DNA from: Eriocheir sinensis
Taxonomy: Eukaryota; Arthropoda; Malacostraca; Decapoda; Varunidae
DNA length: 64,000 nt
NCBI RefSeq assembly: GCF_024679095.1
Contig: NW_026111653.1
Location: forward strand, 248,001-312,000
Reading direction: 5' to 3'
Part shown: positions 31,801 through 45,690 of the stretch, piece after piece
Layout: each line of letters opens with the position of its first letter
How positions within the stretch are numbered: the first letter of the stretch is position 1
Position numbers and translations under genes: made by a program
Notes under the pieces: generated by a model
Database searches by the model: none
Told to the model about the DNA's origin: nothing
The model's input: only the letters and a program-made list of their open reading frames with translations

Positions 31801-34320
31801 ATATAATATATTTTATACATATTTAAAATATTTAATGTATATTTTGTATATATATATTATCCAAATTTACGTGATTTTATATGTATTTGTTTATATATTT
31901 TCATACAAATTTACATTATTTTATGTGAGTTTTGTATATGTATTTCAATACAAATTTGCCTAACTTTATGTGTATTTTGCATATCTATTTTAAATTTAAA
32001 CTATTTTTGTGTATATTTGTATATATTTTTATACAAATTTTAGTTATTTTATTTGTTTTTTGTATATATATTTTCCTACAAATATACATCCTTTTATTGG
32101 AATTTTGTGTATTTAATTTTTTACGAATTTACATTATTTTATGTGTATTTTGTATATATATTTTTCTACGTATATTTTCTACGTACAATTTTATGTGTAT
32201 TATATATATACATTTTCATAAACATTTACGTTATTTTATTGTGTGTATTCGTATATATTTTGAAAAATTTTATACAAATTCATGTTATTGTGTGTATTCG
32301 TATATATTTTCATACAAATTTATATTATTTTATGTGTATTCTTACATATATTTTATTACAAATTTACCTTATTTTATGTTTATTTTGTATATTTATTTCA
32401 TTCAATTTTAAATTATTTAATGTGTATATTTGTATTTAGGTTATTTTATGTGTGTTTTCTATATATATATTTTCATCCAAAATTACATTATTTTATTGTT
32501 ATTTTCTTAATTTAACTCGATACGAATTTAGATTATTTCATAGGTATTTTGTATACATATTTTTATACTCATTTACATTATCTAATGTGTGTTTTGTATA
32601 TATTTTTTTATGCAAACTAATTTTATGTGCATTTTTGTACATATATTTTCATAGAAACTTAAAACGTTATTTTATGTGTATTTTGTATATGTTTTCTCAT
32701 ACAAATTTACATTATTTAATTAGTTTTTTGTTTATTTATTTTGATACGAATGACTTGATTATTGGTGTATTTTGTAAATATTTTATTATACGTATTTACA
32801 TTACTTAATGTGTATTTTGTATATATATTTTTTTTACAAATTTACGTTATTATATGTGTATTTGTTAAAAATATTTTGAAACGAATTTACTTTATTTTAT
32901 GTATTTTGTATATATATTTCAATTCAAATTTAGCTTATTTTGTGTGTATTTTGTATATCTATTTTCATACAAATTTAATTATTTCTGTGTATTTTGCATA
33001 TAGTTTTATACAAATTTACGTTATTTTATGTGCATTTTGTATATTTATATTTATACAAATACACATTCTCTTATTGGTATTTTGTTTTTTTATATTTATA
33101 CGAATTTACATTATTTTATGTGTATTTTGTATACATTTTTGATTCGTATTTACTAATTTTATTTGTATTTTGTATATATATATTTATAGAAATCTACGTT
33201 ATTTTATGTGTATTCGTATATATATTTTGAAACAAATTTACATTGTTTTATATGTTTTTTGCATATCTATTTCAATACAAATTTACCTTATTGTATGTGC
33301 ATTTTGTATATTTATTTTAATACAAATTCAAATATTTTATGTGTATTTTGGTATATATAATTTTATAAAAAATGCGTTATTTTATAGGTATTTTGCATCT
33401 TAGTTTTCATAGAAATGTACATTATTTATTAATATTCTGTGTATATATTTTGATACGATTTTATATTATACTATTTGTGTTTTGTATATATTTTTTTATA
33501 CATATTTTCATTATTAATGTGTATTTTTTATATATATTTTATACAAATTTACGTCATTTTAAGTGTATTTGTTTATATAATTTCATTCAAATTTACATTA
33601 TTTTAAGTGTATTTTGTATATGTATTTCAATACAAATTTACCTAATTTTATGTGTATTTTTTATATTTATTTTCATACAAATTAAAATAATTTTTGTTTT
33701 TTGTATATACATATAGAGTAAATTTCTGAAAATATATATTCAAAATACATATAAAATTATGTAAATAAGTATAAAATATATATATCAAATACACCTAAAA
33801 AAATGAAAATTTGTATCAAAATAAATAAACAAAATTCCGATAAAAGAAATTATATTTGTAGGAAAATAAATATACAAAATACACATAAAATTACGAAAAT
33901 TTGAATGAAAGTATATACAAAAAAAACAAAAAAATAAATTTCAATTTGTATGAAATTAGATATACAAGATACACATATAATTAGTTAAATTTGTATTTAA
34001 ATACATGTACAAAATACACATAAAATAATATAAATTTGTATGAAATGAAAACAAATTCACATAAAATAACGTACATTTGTATAAAATAGATATACAAAAT
34101 ATACATAGAATAATGTAAAATCGTATCAAAATAAATACACAGAATATCAATAAAATAATGTAATTTTGTATGAAAATAAAGATGCAAGATACCCATAAAA
34201 TAAAGCATTTTTTTTTAAATACATATACAAGAATACACGAAGAATAATTAAATTTGTATTAAAATCAATATACAAAATGCACGTACAATAAGGTAAATTT
34301 GTATTGAAAAAATATACAAA
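30731..34320 (+). repeat. Segmental direct duplication (offset ~11.37 kb), copy 1
   Basis: About 3.6 kb matching 42,081-45,690, including two switches (31,800/43,165 and 33,713/45,082) at constant offset. The match begins just right of the 16-bp palindrome in the second copy and fades near 34,320, where the first copy has a deletion (CACATTAAAGCGTAAATTTG). Confidence 0.75.
31801..33713 (-). repeat. 45-bp AT satellite, reverse block 12
   Basis: Reverse monomers. A variant group with ACATCCTTTTATTGGAATTT comes first, then a CATGTTATT-containing monomer, then family B m11 to m1 and m16 to m7. It is repeated nearly unchanged at 43,166-45,082 (offset about 11.37 kb). Confidence 0.88.
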
Positions 34321-35299
34321 ATGCACATTAAAGCGTAAATTTGTTTAAAAATCTATATACGAATACACATAAAATAACGTAGATTTCTATAGAAATATAT
34401 ATACAAAATACACATGAAATGATGTAAATACGTATAAAATATATATATACAAAATACACATTAAATAATTTAAATTCTCGTCAAAATAAATAAACAAAAT
34501 ATCAATAAAAGAATGTGTATTTGTATGAAAATAGATATACAAAATACTCATAAAATAACCTAAGTTTGTATAAAACTATATACAAAAATACACAAAAATA
34601 ATTTAAATTTGTATGAAAATAAATATACAAAATACACATAAAATTAGGTAAATTTGTATTGAAATACATATACAAAATACACATAAAATAATGGAAATTT
34701 GAATGAAAATATATAAACATATACACTTAAAATAACTTAAATTTGTATCAATTATATATACAAAATACTAATTAAATAATGTAAATATGTATAAAAAAAT
34801 ATATACAAAACACAAATAGAATAATGTAAAATCGAATCAAAATAAATACACAGAATATTAATTAAATAATGTAAATTTGTATGAAAATAAAGATGCAAAA
34901 TAGCCATAAAATAACGCATTTTTTATAAAAATATATATACAAAAATACACATAAAATATTAAAATTTGTATTAAAATAAATATAAAAAATGCACATACTG
35001 TAAGGTAAATTTGTATTGAAATAGATATGCAAAATACATATAAAAGAATGTAAATTTGTTTCAAAATATATATACGAATACACATAAAATAACGTTGATT
35101 TCTATAAACATATATACAAAATACACATAAAATGAAGTAAATACGTATTAAAAAATGAATACAAAATTCACATAAAAATCGTATCAAAATAAATAAACAA
35201 AATACCAGTAAAAGAATGTGTATTTGTATAAATATAAATATACAAAATACACATAAAATATCGTAAATTTGTATAAAACTATATACAAAAATACACAGA
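33714..35299 (+). repeat. 45-bp AT satellite, forward block 13
   Basis: Forward monomers. A variant group with TTCCGATAAAAGAAATTATA leads, followed by ATTAGTTAAATTTGTATTTA, m11-m16, family A m1-m14, and m15/m16/m1-m6. It shares its first ~600 bp with 45,083-45,690. The block stops inside m6 (ACACAGA) and flips directly. Confidence 0.87.
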
Positions 35300-35962
35300 A
35301 CAAATACACATTTTTTTATTGGTATTTTGTTTATTTATTTTGTTTCGAATTTATATTATTTTATGAGTATTTTGTTTACATTTTTTTATACGTATTTACC
35401 TAATTTTATGTGTATTTTGTATATATATTTTTATAGAAATCTACGTTATTTTATGTGTATTCGTATATATATTTTGAAAGAAATTTACAATTTTTTATAT
35501 GTATTTTTGCATATCTCTTTCAACAGAAGTTTACCTTATTGTATGTGCATTTTGTATATTTATTTCAATACAAATTTAAATATTTTATGTGTATTTTGGT
35601 ATATATATTTTTATAAGAAATGCGCTATTTGATGGTAATTTTGCATCTTTATTTTCATACAAATTTACATTATTTTATTAATATTCGGTGTATTTATTTT
35701 GATACGATTTTACATTATTCTATTTGTTTTTTGTATATATATATATTTTTTTTATACATATTTACATTATTTAATGTGTATCTTGCATATATATTACATA
35801 CAAATTAATTATCTATTATTCTATGTGTATTTTTGTATATGTATTTTAAAAAAAAATATGCTTTATCTTATGGGTATTTTGCATCTTTATTTTCATACAA
35901 ATTTAAATTATTTTATTGATATTCTGTGTACCTATTTTGATACGATTTTACATTATTCTATG
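35300..35962 (-). repeat. 45-bp AT satellite, reverse block 14
   Basis: A short reverse block running m4, m3, m2, m1, m16, m15, m14, m13, m12, m11, m10. It includes the rc of the ATAGATAATAG deletion tag (AATTATCTATTATTC at 35,806), so this deletion-bearing HOR was itself inverted here. Confidence 0.85.
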
Positions 35963-37838
35963 TATAATAAAAATAAATTCAGAATACACAAAAATAGATA
36001 TGCAAAATACATATAAACAATGTAAATTTGTTTCAAAATATATATACGAATACACATGAAATAAGGTAGATTTCCATAAAAATATATATACAAAATACAC
36101 ATAAAATTAAGTAAATACGAATAAAAAATGTATACAAAATACACATAAAATAATGTAAATTAGTATCAAAATAAATAAACAAAATACCAATAAAAGAATG
36201 TGTATTTGTATAAATATATATATACAAAATACACATTAAATAATATAAATTTGTTTAAAACTATACGAAGTACACATGAAATGATGTAAATTCGTATAAA
36301 AATATATATACAAAATACACATTAAATAATGTAAATTCGCGTCAAAATAAATAAACAAAATATAAATAAAAGAATGTGTATTTGTATGAAAATAGATATA
36401 CAAAATACACATAAAATCACCTAAATTTGTATCAAACTATATACAAATATACACAAAATATTTTAAATTTGTATGGAAATAAATATACAAAATACACATA
36501 AAATTAGGTAAATTTGTATTGAAATACATACACAAAATACACATAAAATAATGTAAATTTGAATGAAAATACATAAACAAATACACTTGAAATAACGTAA
36601 ATTTGTATAAAAAAAATGTACAAAACACAAATAGAATAATGTAAAATCGTATCAAAATAAATACACAGAATATTAATAAAATAATGTAAATTTGTATGAA
36701 AATAAAGAAGCAAAATACCCATAAAATAACGCATTTTTTTTTATTTATAAAAATATATATACCAAAATACACATCAAAAAATTAAATTTGTATTAAAATA
36801 AATATACAAAAAACACATACAATAAGGTAAATTTGTATTGAAATAGATATTCAAAATACATATAAAACAATGTAAATTTGTTTCAAAGTATATATACGAA
36901 TACACATAAAATAACGTAGATTTCTATAAAAATATATATACAAAATACACATAAAATGAAGTAAATACGTATAAAAAAATGTATACACAATACACATAAA
37001 ATAATGTAAATTCGTATCAAAATAAATAAACAAAATACCAATAAAAGAATGTGTATTTGTATAAAGATAAATATACAAAATACACATAAAATAACGTTAA
37101 TTTATATAAAACTATATACAAAAAACACAGAAGTAATTAAATTCTTATAAAAATAGATATACAAAATACAGATAAAATAAGCTAAATTTGAATTGAAATG
37201 TATATACAAAATACATAAAATAATGTAAATTTGTATCAAAATATTTATAAAAATACATATAATAACGTAAATTTGTTTAAAAATATATAAACAAAATACA
37301 CATTAAGTAATGTAAATACGTATAAAAAATATGTACAAAATACACATATAATCATTTAATTCGTATCAAACTAAATAAACAAAATATCAATAAAATAATG
37401 TAAATTTGAATGAGAAAACATATACAAATACATATAAAATAACGCAAATTTCTTTAAAAATATTTGTCCAAAATTAGCGTAAAATAAAGTAACTATGGAT
37501 AAAAATATATATACAAAACACACACTAAATAATGTAAATGCGTACATAAAATAACCTAAATTTGTATAAAACTATATACAAAAATACACAAAAATAATTT
37601 AAATTTGTATGAAAAGAAATATAGAAAATACACATAAAATTAGGTTAATTTGTATTGAAATACATATACTAAATACACAAAAAATAATGTAAATTTGAAA
37701 GAAAATATATAAACAAATACACATATAATAACGTAAATTTGTATGAAATATATATACAAAATACACATTAAATAATGTAAATATGTTTAAAAAATATATA
37801 CAAAACACAAATAGAATATTGTAAAATCGTATCAAAAT
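35963..37838 (+). repeat. 45-bp AT satellite, forward block 15
   Basis: Forward monomers: m16, m1-m4, a short variant group with CATGAAATGATGTAAATTCG, then family A m3-m16 and m1-m5, family B m6-m15, and family A m5-m11. It ends in m11 (AATCGTATCAAAATTTTCG) with an abrupt flip. Confidence 0.86.
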
Positions 37839-38657
37839 TTTCGTTATAATATGTAATATTATAAATATTTTGATACAAATCTACATTATTTTATGTATTT
37901 TGTATATACATTTCAATTCAAATTTAGCTTATTTTATCTGTATTTGTATATCTATTTTCATGAATTTAATTACTTCTGTGTATTTTTGTATATAGTTTTA
38001 TACAAATTTACGTTATTTTATGTATTTTATATTTATATTTATACAAATACACATTCTTTTATTGGTATTTTGTTTATTTATTTTGATACAATTTACATTA
38101 TTTTATGTATTTTGTATACATTTTCTTATACGTATTTACTTCATTTTTATGTGTATTTGTATATATATTTATACAAATCTACGTTATTTTATGTGTATTC
38201 GTATATATATTTTGAAACAAATTTACATTGTTTTATATGTATTTTGCATATCTATTTCAATACAGATTTACCTTATTGTATGTGTATTTTGTATATTTAT
38301 TTTAATACAAATTAATTTTTTCATGTGTATTTTGGTATATATATTTTTATAAAAAATGCGTTATTTAATGGGTATTTTGCATCTTTATTTTCATACAAAT
38401 TTACTTTGTTTTATTAATATTCTGTGTATTTATTTTGATACGATTTTACATTATTCTATTTGTGTTTTGTATATATTTTTTTTATACATATTTACATTAT
38501 TTAATATGTATTTTGTATATTTTAAAACAAATTTACGTTATTTTATGCTCATCTGTTAAAATATTTTGATACAAATTTACATTATTTTATGTATTTTGTA
38601 TATATATTTCTATACAAATTTAGTTTATTTTATGAATATTTTGTCTATCTATTTTCA
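37839..38657 (-). repeat. 45-bp AT satellite, reverse block 16
   Basis: Reverse family B monomers m9, m8, m7 to m1 and m16 to m10, similar to 19.44-20.1 kb and to the second half of block 2. It ends at the switch TCTATTTTCATTTGTATC, the same one as at 1,537. Confidence 0.86.
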
Positions 38658-41600
38658 TTTGTATCAAAATAAATAAACAAAATAGCAATAAAATAATGTA
38701 AATTTGTATGAGAAAACATATACAAATGCACATAAAATAAAGTAAATTTGCAAATTTGTATTGAAATAGATATGCAAAATACATATAAAACAATGTAAAT
38801 TTGTTTCAAAATATATATACGAATACACATAAAATAACGTAGATTTCTATAAAAATATGTACAAAATACATAAAATGAAGTAAATACGTATAAAAAAATG
38901 AATACAAAAAATACATAAAAATCGTATCAAAATAAATAAACAAAATACCAGTAAAAGAATGTGTATTTGTAAAAATATAAATATACAAAATACACATAAA
39001 ATATCGTAAATTTGTATAAAACTATATACAAAAATACACAGAAGTAATTAAATTTGTATGAAAATATATATACAAAATACAGCTAAATTAAGCTAAATTT
39101 GAATTGAAATGTACATACAAAATACATAAAATAATGTAAATCTGTATCAAAATATTTATTCAAATACATATAATAACGTAGATTTGTTTAAAAATATATA
39201 AACAAAATACACATTAAGTAATGTAAATACGTGTAAAAAATATGTACAAAATACACATATAATCATGTAATTCGTATCAAAATAAATAAACAAAATAGCA
39301 ATAAAATAATGTAAATTTGTATGAGAAAACATATAAATAACGCAAATTTCTATAAAAATATATGTACAAAAATGCACATTAAATAAAGTAAATTTGCAAA
39401 AAAATATATATACAAAACACACACTAAATAATGTAAATGCGTACATAAAATAACCTAAATTTGTATAAAACAATATACAAAAATACACAAAAATAATTTA
39501 AATTTGTTTGAAAAGAAATATACAAAATACACATAAAATTAGGTAAATTTGTATTGAAATACATATACAAAATACACATCAAATAATGTAAATTTGAATG
39601 AAAATATATAAACAAATACACTTAAAATAACGTAAATTTGTATAAAATATATATGCAAGATACACATTAAATAATGTAAATGTGTATAAAAAATATATAT
39701 ACAAAAAACAAATAGAATAATGTAAAATCGTATCAAAATAAATACACAGAATATCAATAAAATAATGTAAATTTGTATGAAAATAAAGATACAAAATTCC
39801 CCAAAATTATCGCATTTTTATAAAAATATATTTACCAAAATACACATAAAATATTTAAATTTGTATTGAAATAAATATACAAAATGCATATACAGTAAGG
39901 TAAATTTGTATTGAAAGAGATATTCAAAAATACATATAAAACAATGTAAATTTGTTTCAAAATATATATACGAATACACATAAAATAAAGGAGATTTCTA
40001 TAGAAATATATATACAAAATACATATGAAATTATGTAAATACGTATAAAAATATATATACAAAATACATATCAAATAATGTAAATTCGTGTCAAAATAAA
40101 TAAACAAAATATCATGAAAAGAATGTGTATTTGTATGAAAATAGATAATAGATAATAAATTTGTATAAAATATATATGCAAGATACACATTAAATAATGT
40201 AAATATGTATAAAAAGTATATAAAAAAACAAATAGAATAATGTAACATCGTATCAAAATAAATAAAACGAATATTAATCAAATAATGTAAATTTGTATGA
40301 AAATAAAGATGCAAAATTCCCATAAAATAGCGCATTTCTTATTAAAATATATATACCAAAATACACATAAAATATTTAAATTTGCATTGAAATAAATATA
40401 CAAAATGCACATACAATAAGGTAAATTTGTATTGAAAGAGATATGCAAATATACATATAAAACAATGTAAATTTGTTTCAAAATATATATACGAATACAA
40501 AAAAAAAACGTAGATTTCTATAAAAATATATATACAAAATACACATAAAATTAAGTAAATACGTATAAAAAAATGTATACAAAATACACATAAAATAATG
40601 TATTTTCGAATTAAAATAAATGTAAATTTGAATGAAAATATAAAAACAAATACACTTAAAATAACGTAAATTTGTATAAAATATATAAGCAAGATACACA
40701 TTAAATAATGTAAATGTGTATAAAAAATTATATACAAAAAACAAATAGAATAATGTAAAATCGTATCAAAATAAATACACAGAATATCAATAAAATAATG
40801 TAAATTTGTATGAAAATAAAGATGCAAAATTCCCAAAATTATCGCATTTTTTATAAAAATATATATACCAAAATACACATAAAATATTAAAATTTTTATT
40901 GAAATAAATATACAAAATGCATATACAGTAAGGTAAATTTGTTTTAAAAGAGATATTCAAAAATACATATAAAACAATGTAAATTTGTTTCAAAATATAT
41001 ATACGAATACACATAAAATAAAGTAGATTTCTAAAGAAATATATATACAAAATACATATGAAATTATGTAAATACGTATAAAAATATATATACAAAATAC
41101 ATATCAAATAATGTAAATTCGTGTCAAAATAAATAAACAAAATATCATGAAAAGAATGTGTATTTGTATAAAAATAGATAATAGATAATAAATTTGTATA
41201 AAATACATATGCAAGATACTCATTAAATAATGTAAATATGTATAAAAAAGTATATACAAAAAACAAATACAATAATGTAAATTCGTATCAAAATAAATAC
41301 ACCGAATATTAATAAAATAATGTAAATTTGTATGAAAATAAAGATGCAAAACTCCCATAAAATAGCGCATTTCTTATAAAAATATATATACCAAAATACA
41401 CATAAAATATTTAAATTTGTATTGAAATAAATATACAAAATGCACATACAATAAGGTAAATTTGTATTGAAAGAGATATGCAAAAATTCATATAAAACAA
41501 TGTAAATTTGTTTCAAAATATATATACGAATACAAATAAAAAAACGTAGATTTCTAAAAAAATATATATACAAAATACACATAAAATTAAGTAAATACGT

Positions 41601-41846
41601 ATAAAAAAATGTATTCAAAATACACATAAAATAATGTAATTTCGAATTAAAATAAATGTAAATTTGAATGAAAATATAAAAACAAATACACTTAAAATAA
41701 CGTAAATTTGTATAAAATATATATGCAAGATACACATTAAATAATGTAAATGTGTATAAAAAAATATATACAAAAAACAAATAGAATAATGTAAAATCGT
41801 ATCAAAATAAATACACAGAATATCAATAAAATAATGTAAATTTGTA
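38658..41846 (+). repeat. 45-bp AT satellite, forward block 17
   Basis: Forward monomers that follow 1,538 to about 4,460 at an offset of ~37.13 kb: family B first, then shortened family A HORs with ATAGATAATAG tags at 40,141 and 41,174 and the m3-m8 fusion near 40,614 and 41,643. It ends abruptly in m12 at the poly(T) of the foreign insert. Confidence 0.88.
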
Positions 41847-41933
41847 TTTTTTTTTTTTTACAGCAAAGGAGACAGTTCAAGGGCACACAAAAAGCAAACA
41901 TTAATAAAAAAAAAACCCGCTACTCACTGCTCC
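41847..41933 (-). mobile_element. Retroposon-like 3' fragment with poly(A) tail, minus strand
   Basis: This is the only non-satellite stretch seen. On the plus strand it is T13 (41,847-41,859), then ACAGCAAAGGAGACAGTTCA, then GGGCACACAAAAAGC, an A10 run at 41,906-41,915 and CCCGCTACTCACTGCTCC. Read on the minus strand it begins GGAGCAGTGAGTAGCGGG, has an internal T10, continues through CCCTTGAACTGTCTCCTTTG and ends in A13, as a 5'-truncated non-LTR element or SINE would. From memory the end resembles tails of repeats common in decapod crustaceans; I could not check this. I see no clear target-site duplication. Satellite orientation differs on the two sides. Confidence 0.6.
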
Positions 41934-42066
41934 TAAAAATTATTTTGTATATCTATTTTATACAAATGTACGTTATTTTATGTGAATTTGTTTTCATTTC
42001 ATACAAATTTACATTATTTTATGTGTATTTTGTACATGTATTTAAATACAAATTTAACTAATTACA
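41934..42066 (-). repeat. 45-bp AT satellite, reverse block 18 (short)
   Basis: About three reverse monomers. They are the rc of the group TAGTTAAATTTGTATTTAAA, GTATGAAATGAAAACAAATT and AACGTACATTTGTATAAAAT seen forward at 33,980-34,100 and 45,355-45,470. The block lies between the foreign insert and a 16-bp palindrome. Confidence 0.85.
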
Positions 42067-42082
42067 TATTTTTATAAAAATA
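42067..42082. other. 16-bp perfect palindrome at reverse-to-forward switch
   Basis: TATTTTTATAAAAATA equals its own reverse complement and sits at the point where reverse monomers give way to forward ones. It is the simplest switch in the window. Confidence 0.8.
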
Positions 42083-43165
42083 CATATACAAAAATACACA
42101 TAGATTAATCAAATTTGTATTAAAATTAATATACAAAATACACATACAATAAGGTAAATTTGTATTGAAAAAATATGCAAAATACACATAAAACAATGTA
42201 AATTTGTTTCAAAATATATATACGAATACACATAAAATAACGCAGATTTCTATAGAAATATATATTCAAAATACAATTGAAATAATGTAAATACGTATAA
42301 AAATATATATACAAAATACACATTAAATAATGTTAATTCGTGTCAAAATAAATAAACAAAATATCATGAAAAGAATGTGTATTTGTATGAAAATAGATAT
42401 ACAAAATACACATAAAATAACCTAAATTTGTATAAAACTATAAACAAAAATACACAAAAATAATTTAAACTTGTATGAAAATAAATATACAAAAAACATA
42501 TAAAATTAGGTAAATTTGTATTGAAATACATATACAAAATACACATACAATAATGTAAATTTGAAAGAAAATATATAAACATATAGACTTAAAATAACGT
42601 AAATTTGTATTAAATATATTTACAAAAAACACATTAAATAATGTAATATGTATAAAAAAAATATATACAAAACACAAATAAAATAATGTAAAATCGTATC
42701 AAAATAAATACAGAAAATATTAATAAAATAATGTAAATTTGTATGAAAATTAAGATGCAAAATACCCATAAATTAACGCATTTTTTATAAAAATATATAT
42801 ACGAAAAAACATAAAATATTTGATTTTGTATTAATATAAATAGATATACAAAATACACATAAAATAAGCTAAATTTGATTCAAAATATATATACAAAATT
42901 CATAAAATAATGTAAATTTGTATCAAAATACCTATACAAATACACATATAATAACGTAAATTTGTATAAAAATATATAAACAAAATACACATTAAATAAT
43001 GTAAATACGTATAAAAAAAATGTAAAAAATACACAAATAATCATGTAATTCGTATCAAAATAAATAGACAAAATACCAATAAAATAATGTAAATTTCTAT
43101 GAGAAAACATATACAAAATACACATAAATAACGCAAATATCAATAAAAATATATATAATATAATA
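42067..43165 (+). repeat. 45-bp AT satellite, forward block 19
   Basis: Forward monomers matching 30.73-31.80 kb and 11.27-12.35 kb: GATTAATCAAATTTGTATTA at the left, then m15, m16, m1 to m14 and the family B tail (ATCATGTAATTCG). It ends at the AATATATATAATATAATATA junction. Confidence 0.88.
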
Positions 43166-45690
43166 TATTTTTATACATATTTAAAATATTTAATGTATAT
43201 TTTGTATATATATATTTTATCCAAATTTGCGTGATTTTATATGTATTTGTTTACATATTTTCATACAAATTTACGTTATTTTATGTGAGCTTTGTATATG
43301 TATTTCAATACAAATTTGCCTAACTTTATGTGTATTTTGCATATCTATTTTCAAACAAATTTAAATTATTTTTGTGTATTTTTGTATATATTTTTATACA
43401 AATTCTAGTTATTTTATTTGTTTTTGTATATATATATTTTCCTACAAATATACATTCTTTTATTGGAATTTTGTGTATTTAATTTTTTACGAATTTACAT
43501 TATTTTATGTGTATTTTGTATATATATTTTTCTACGTATTTAAACTATTGTATGTGTATTTTATATATACATTTTCATAAAAATTTACGTTATTTTATTG
43601 TGTGTATTCGTATATATTTTGAAACATTTTATACAAATTCATGTTATTTTATGTGTATTTGTATATATTTTTAATAAAAATTTATATTAATTTATGTGTA
43701 TTACATATATTTTATTACAAATTTACCTTATTTTATGTTTATTTTGTATATTTATTTCATTCAATTTTAAATTATTTAATGTGTATATTTGTATTTGTAT
43801 TTAGGCTATTTTATGTGTGTTTTCTATATATATTTTCATCCAAAATTACATTATTTTATCGTTATTTTCTTAATTTAACTCGATACGAATTTAGATTATT
43901 TCATAGGTATTTTGTATACATATTTTTATACTCATTTACATTATCTAATGTGTGTTTTGTATATATTTTTTTATGCAAACTAATTTTATGTGCATTTTTG
44001 TACATATATTTTTATAGAAACTTAAAACGTTATTTTATGTGTATTTTGTATATGTTTTCTCATACAAATTTACATTATTTAATTAGTTTTTTGTTTATTT
44101 ATTTTGATACGAATGACTTGATTATTGGTGTATTTCGTAAATATTTTTTTATACGTATTTACATTACTTAATGTGTATTTTCTTTATATATTTTTTTTTA
44201 CAAATTTACGTTATTATATGTGTATTTGTTAAAAATATTTTGAAACGAATTTACTTTATTTTATGGATTTTGTATATATATTTCAATTCAAATTTAGCTT
44301 ATTTTGTGTGCATTTTGTATATCTATTTTCATGCAAATTTAATTACTTCTGTGTATTTTTGTATATAGTTTTATACAAATTTACGTTATTTTATGTGCAT
44401 TTTGTATATTTATATTTATACAAATACACATTCTCTTATTGGTATTTTGTTTATTTATATTTATACGAATTTACATTATTTTATGTGTATTTTGTATACA
44501 TTTTTGATTCGTATTTACTTAATTTTATTTGTATTTGGTATATATATATTTATAGAAATCTACGTTATTTTATGTGTATTCGTATATATATTTTGAAACA
44601 AATTTTCATTGTTTTATATGTTTTTTGCATATCTATTTCAATACAAATTTACCTTATTGTATGTGCATTTTGTATATTTATTTTAATACAAATTCAAATA
44701 TTTTATGTGTATTTTGGTATATATAATTTTATAAAAAATGCGTTATTTTATAGGTATTTTGCATCTTAGTTTTCATACAATTGTATATTATTTTATTAAT
44801 ATTCTGTGCATATATTTTGATACGATTTTATATTATACTATTTGTGTTTTGTATATATTTTTTTATACATATTTTCATTATTTAAAGTGTATTTTTTATA
44901 TATATTATATACAAATTAACGTCATTTTAAGTGTATTTGTTTATATAATTTCATTCAAATTTACATTATTTTAAGAGTTTTTTATATATGTATTTCAATA
45001 CAAATTTACCTAATTTTCTGTGTATTTTGTATATTTATTTTCATACAAATTTAAATTATTTTTGTGTTTTTTTGTATATACATATAGAGTAAATTTCTAT
45101 GAAAATATATATTCAAAATACATATAAAATTATGTAAATAAGTATAAAAATATATATATCAAATACACCTAAAAAAATGAAAATTCGTATCAAAATAAAT
45201 AAACAAAATTCCGATAAAAGAACGTATATTTGTAGGAAAATAAATATACAAAATACACATAAAATTAGGAAAATTTGAATAAAAATATATACAAAAAAAC
45301 AAAAAAATAAATTTCAATTTATATGAAAATAGATATACATAATACACATATAATTAGTTAAATTTGTATTTAAATACATGTACAAAATACACATAAAATA
45401 ATGTAAATTTGTATGAAATGAAAACAAATTCACATAAAATAACGTACATTTGTATAAAATAGATATACAAAATATACATAGAATAATGTAAAGTCGTATC
45501 AAAATAAATACACAGAATATCAATAAAATAATGTAATTTTGTATGAAAATAAAGGTGCAAAATACCCATAAAATAAAGCATATTTTTTTTTAAATACATA
45601 TACAAGAATACACATAGAATAATTAAATTTGTATTAAAATTAATATACAAAATGCACGTACAATAAGGGAAATTTGTATTGAAAAAATAT
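42081..45690 (+). repeat. Segmental direct duplication (offset ~11.37 kb), copy 2
   Basis: The partner of 30,731-34,320, with matching lengths of the reverse blocks (1,917 and 1,913 bp) and shared private monomer changes. Confidence 0.75.
43166..45082 (-). repeat. 45-bp AT satellite, reverse block 20
   Basis: A near copy of block 12 (31,801-33,713), including its private marks (TTATTGGAATTTTGTGTATT, CACATTCTCTTATTGG) and both switch sequences. Its length is 1,917 bp against 1,913 bp. Confidence 0.88.

Noticed and set aside
41860..41933. Exon or small RNA gene in the only ordinary-composition patch
   Set aside because: It is 87 bp with a poly(T)/poly(A) end and an internal A10 run, has no convincing splice or promoter signals, and fits a truncated retroposon tail better.
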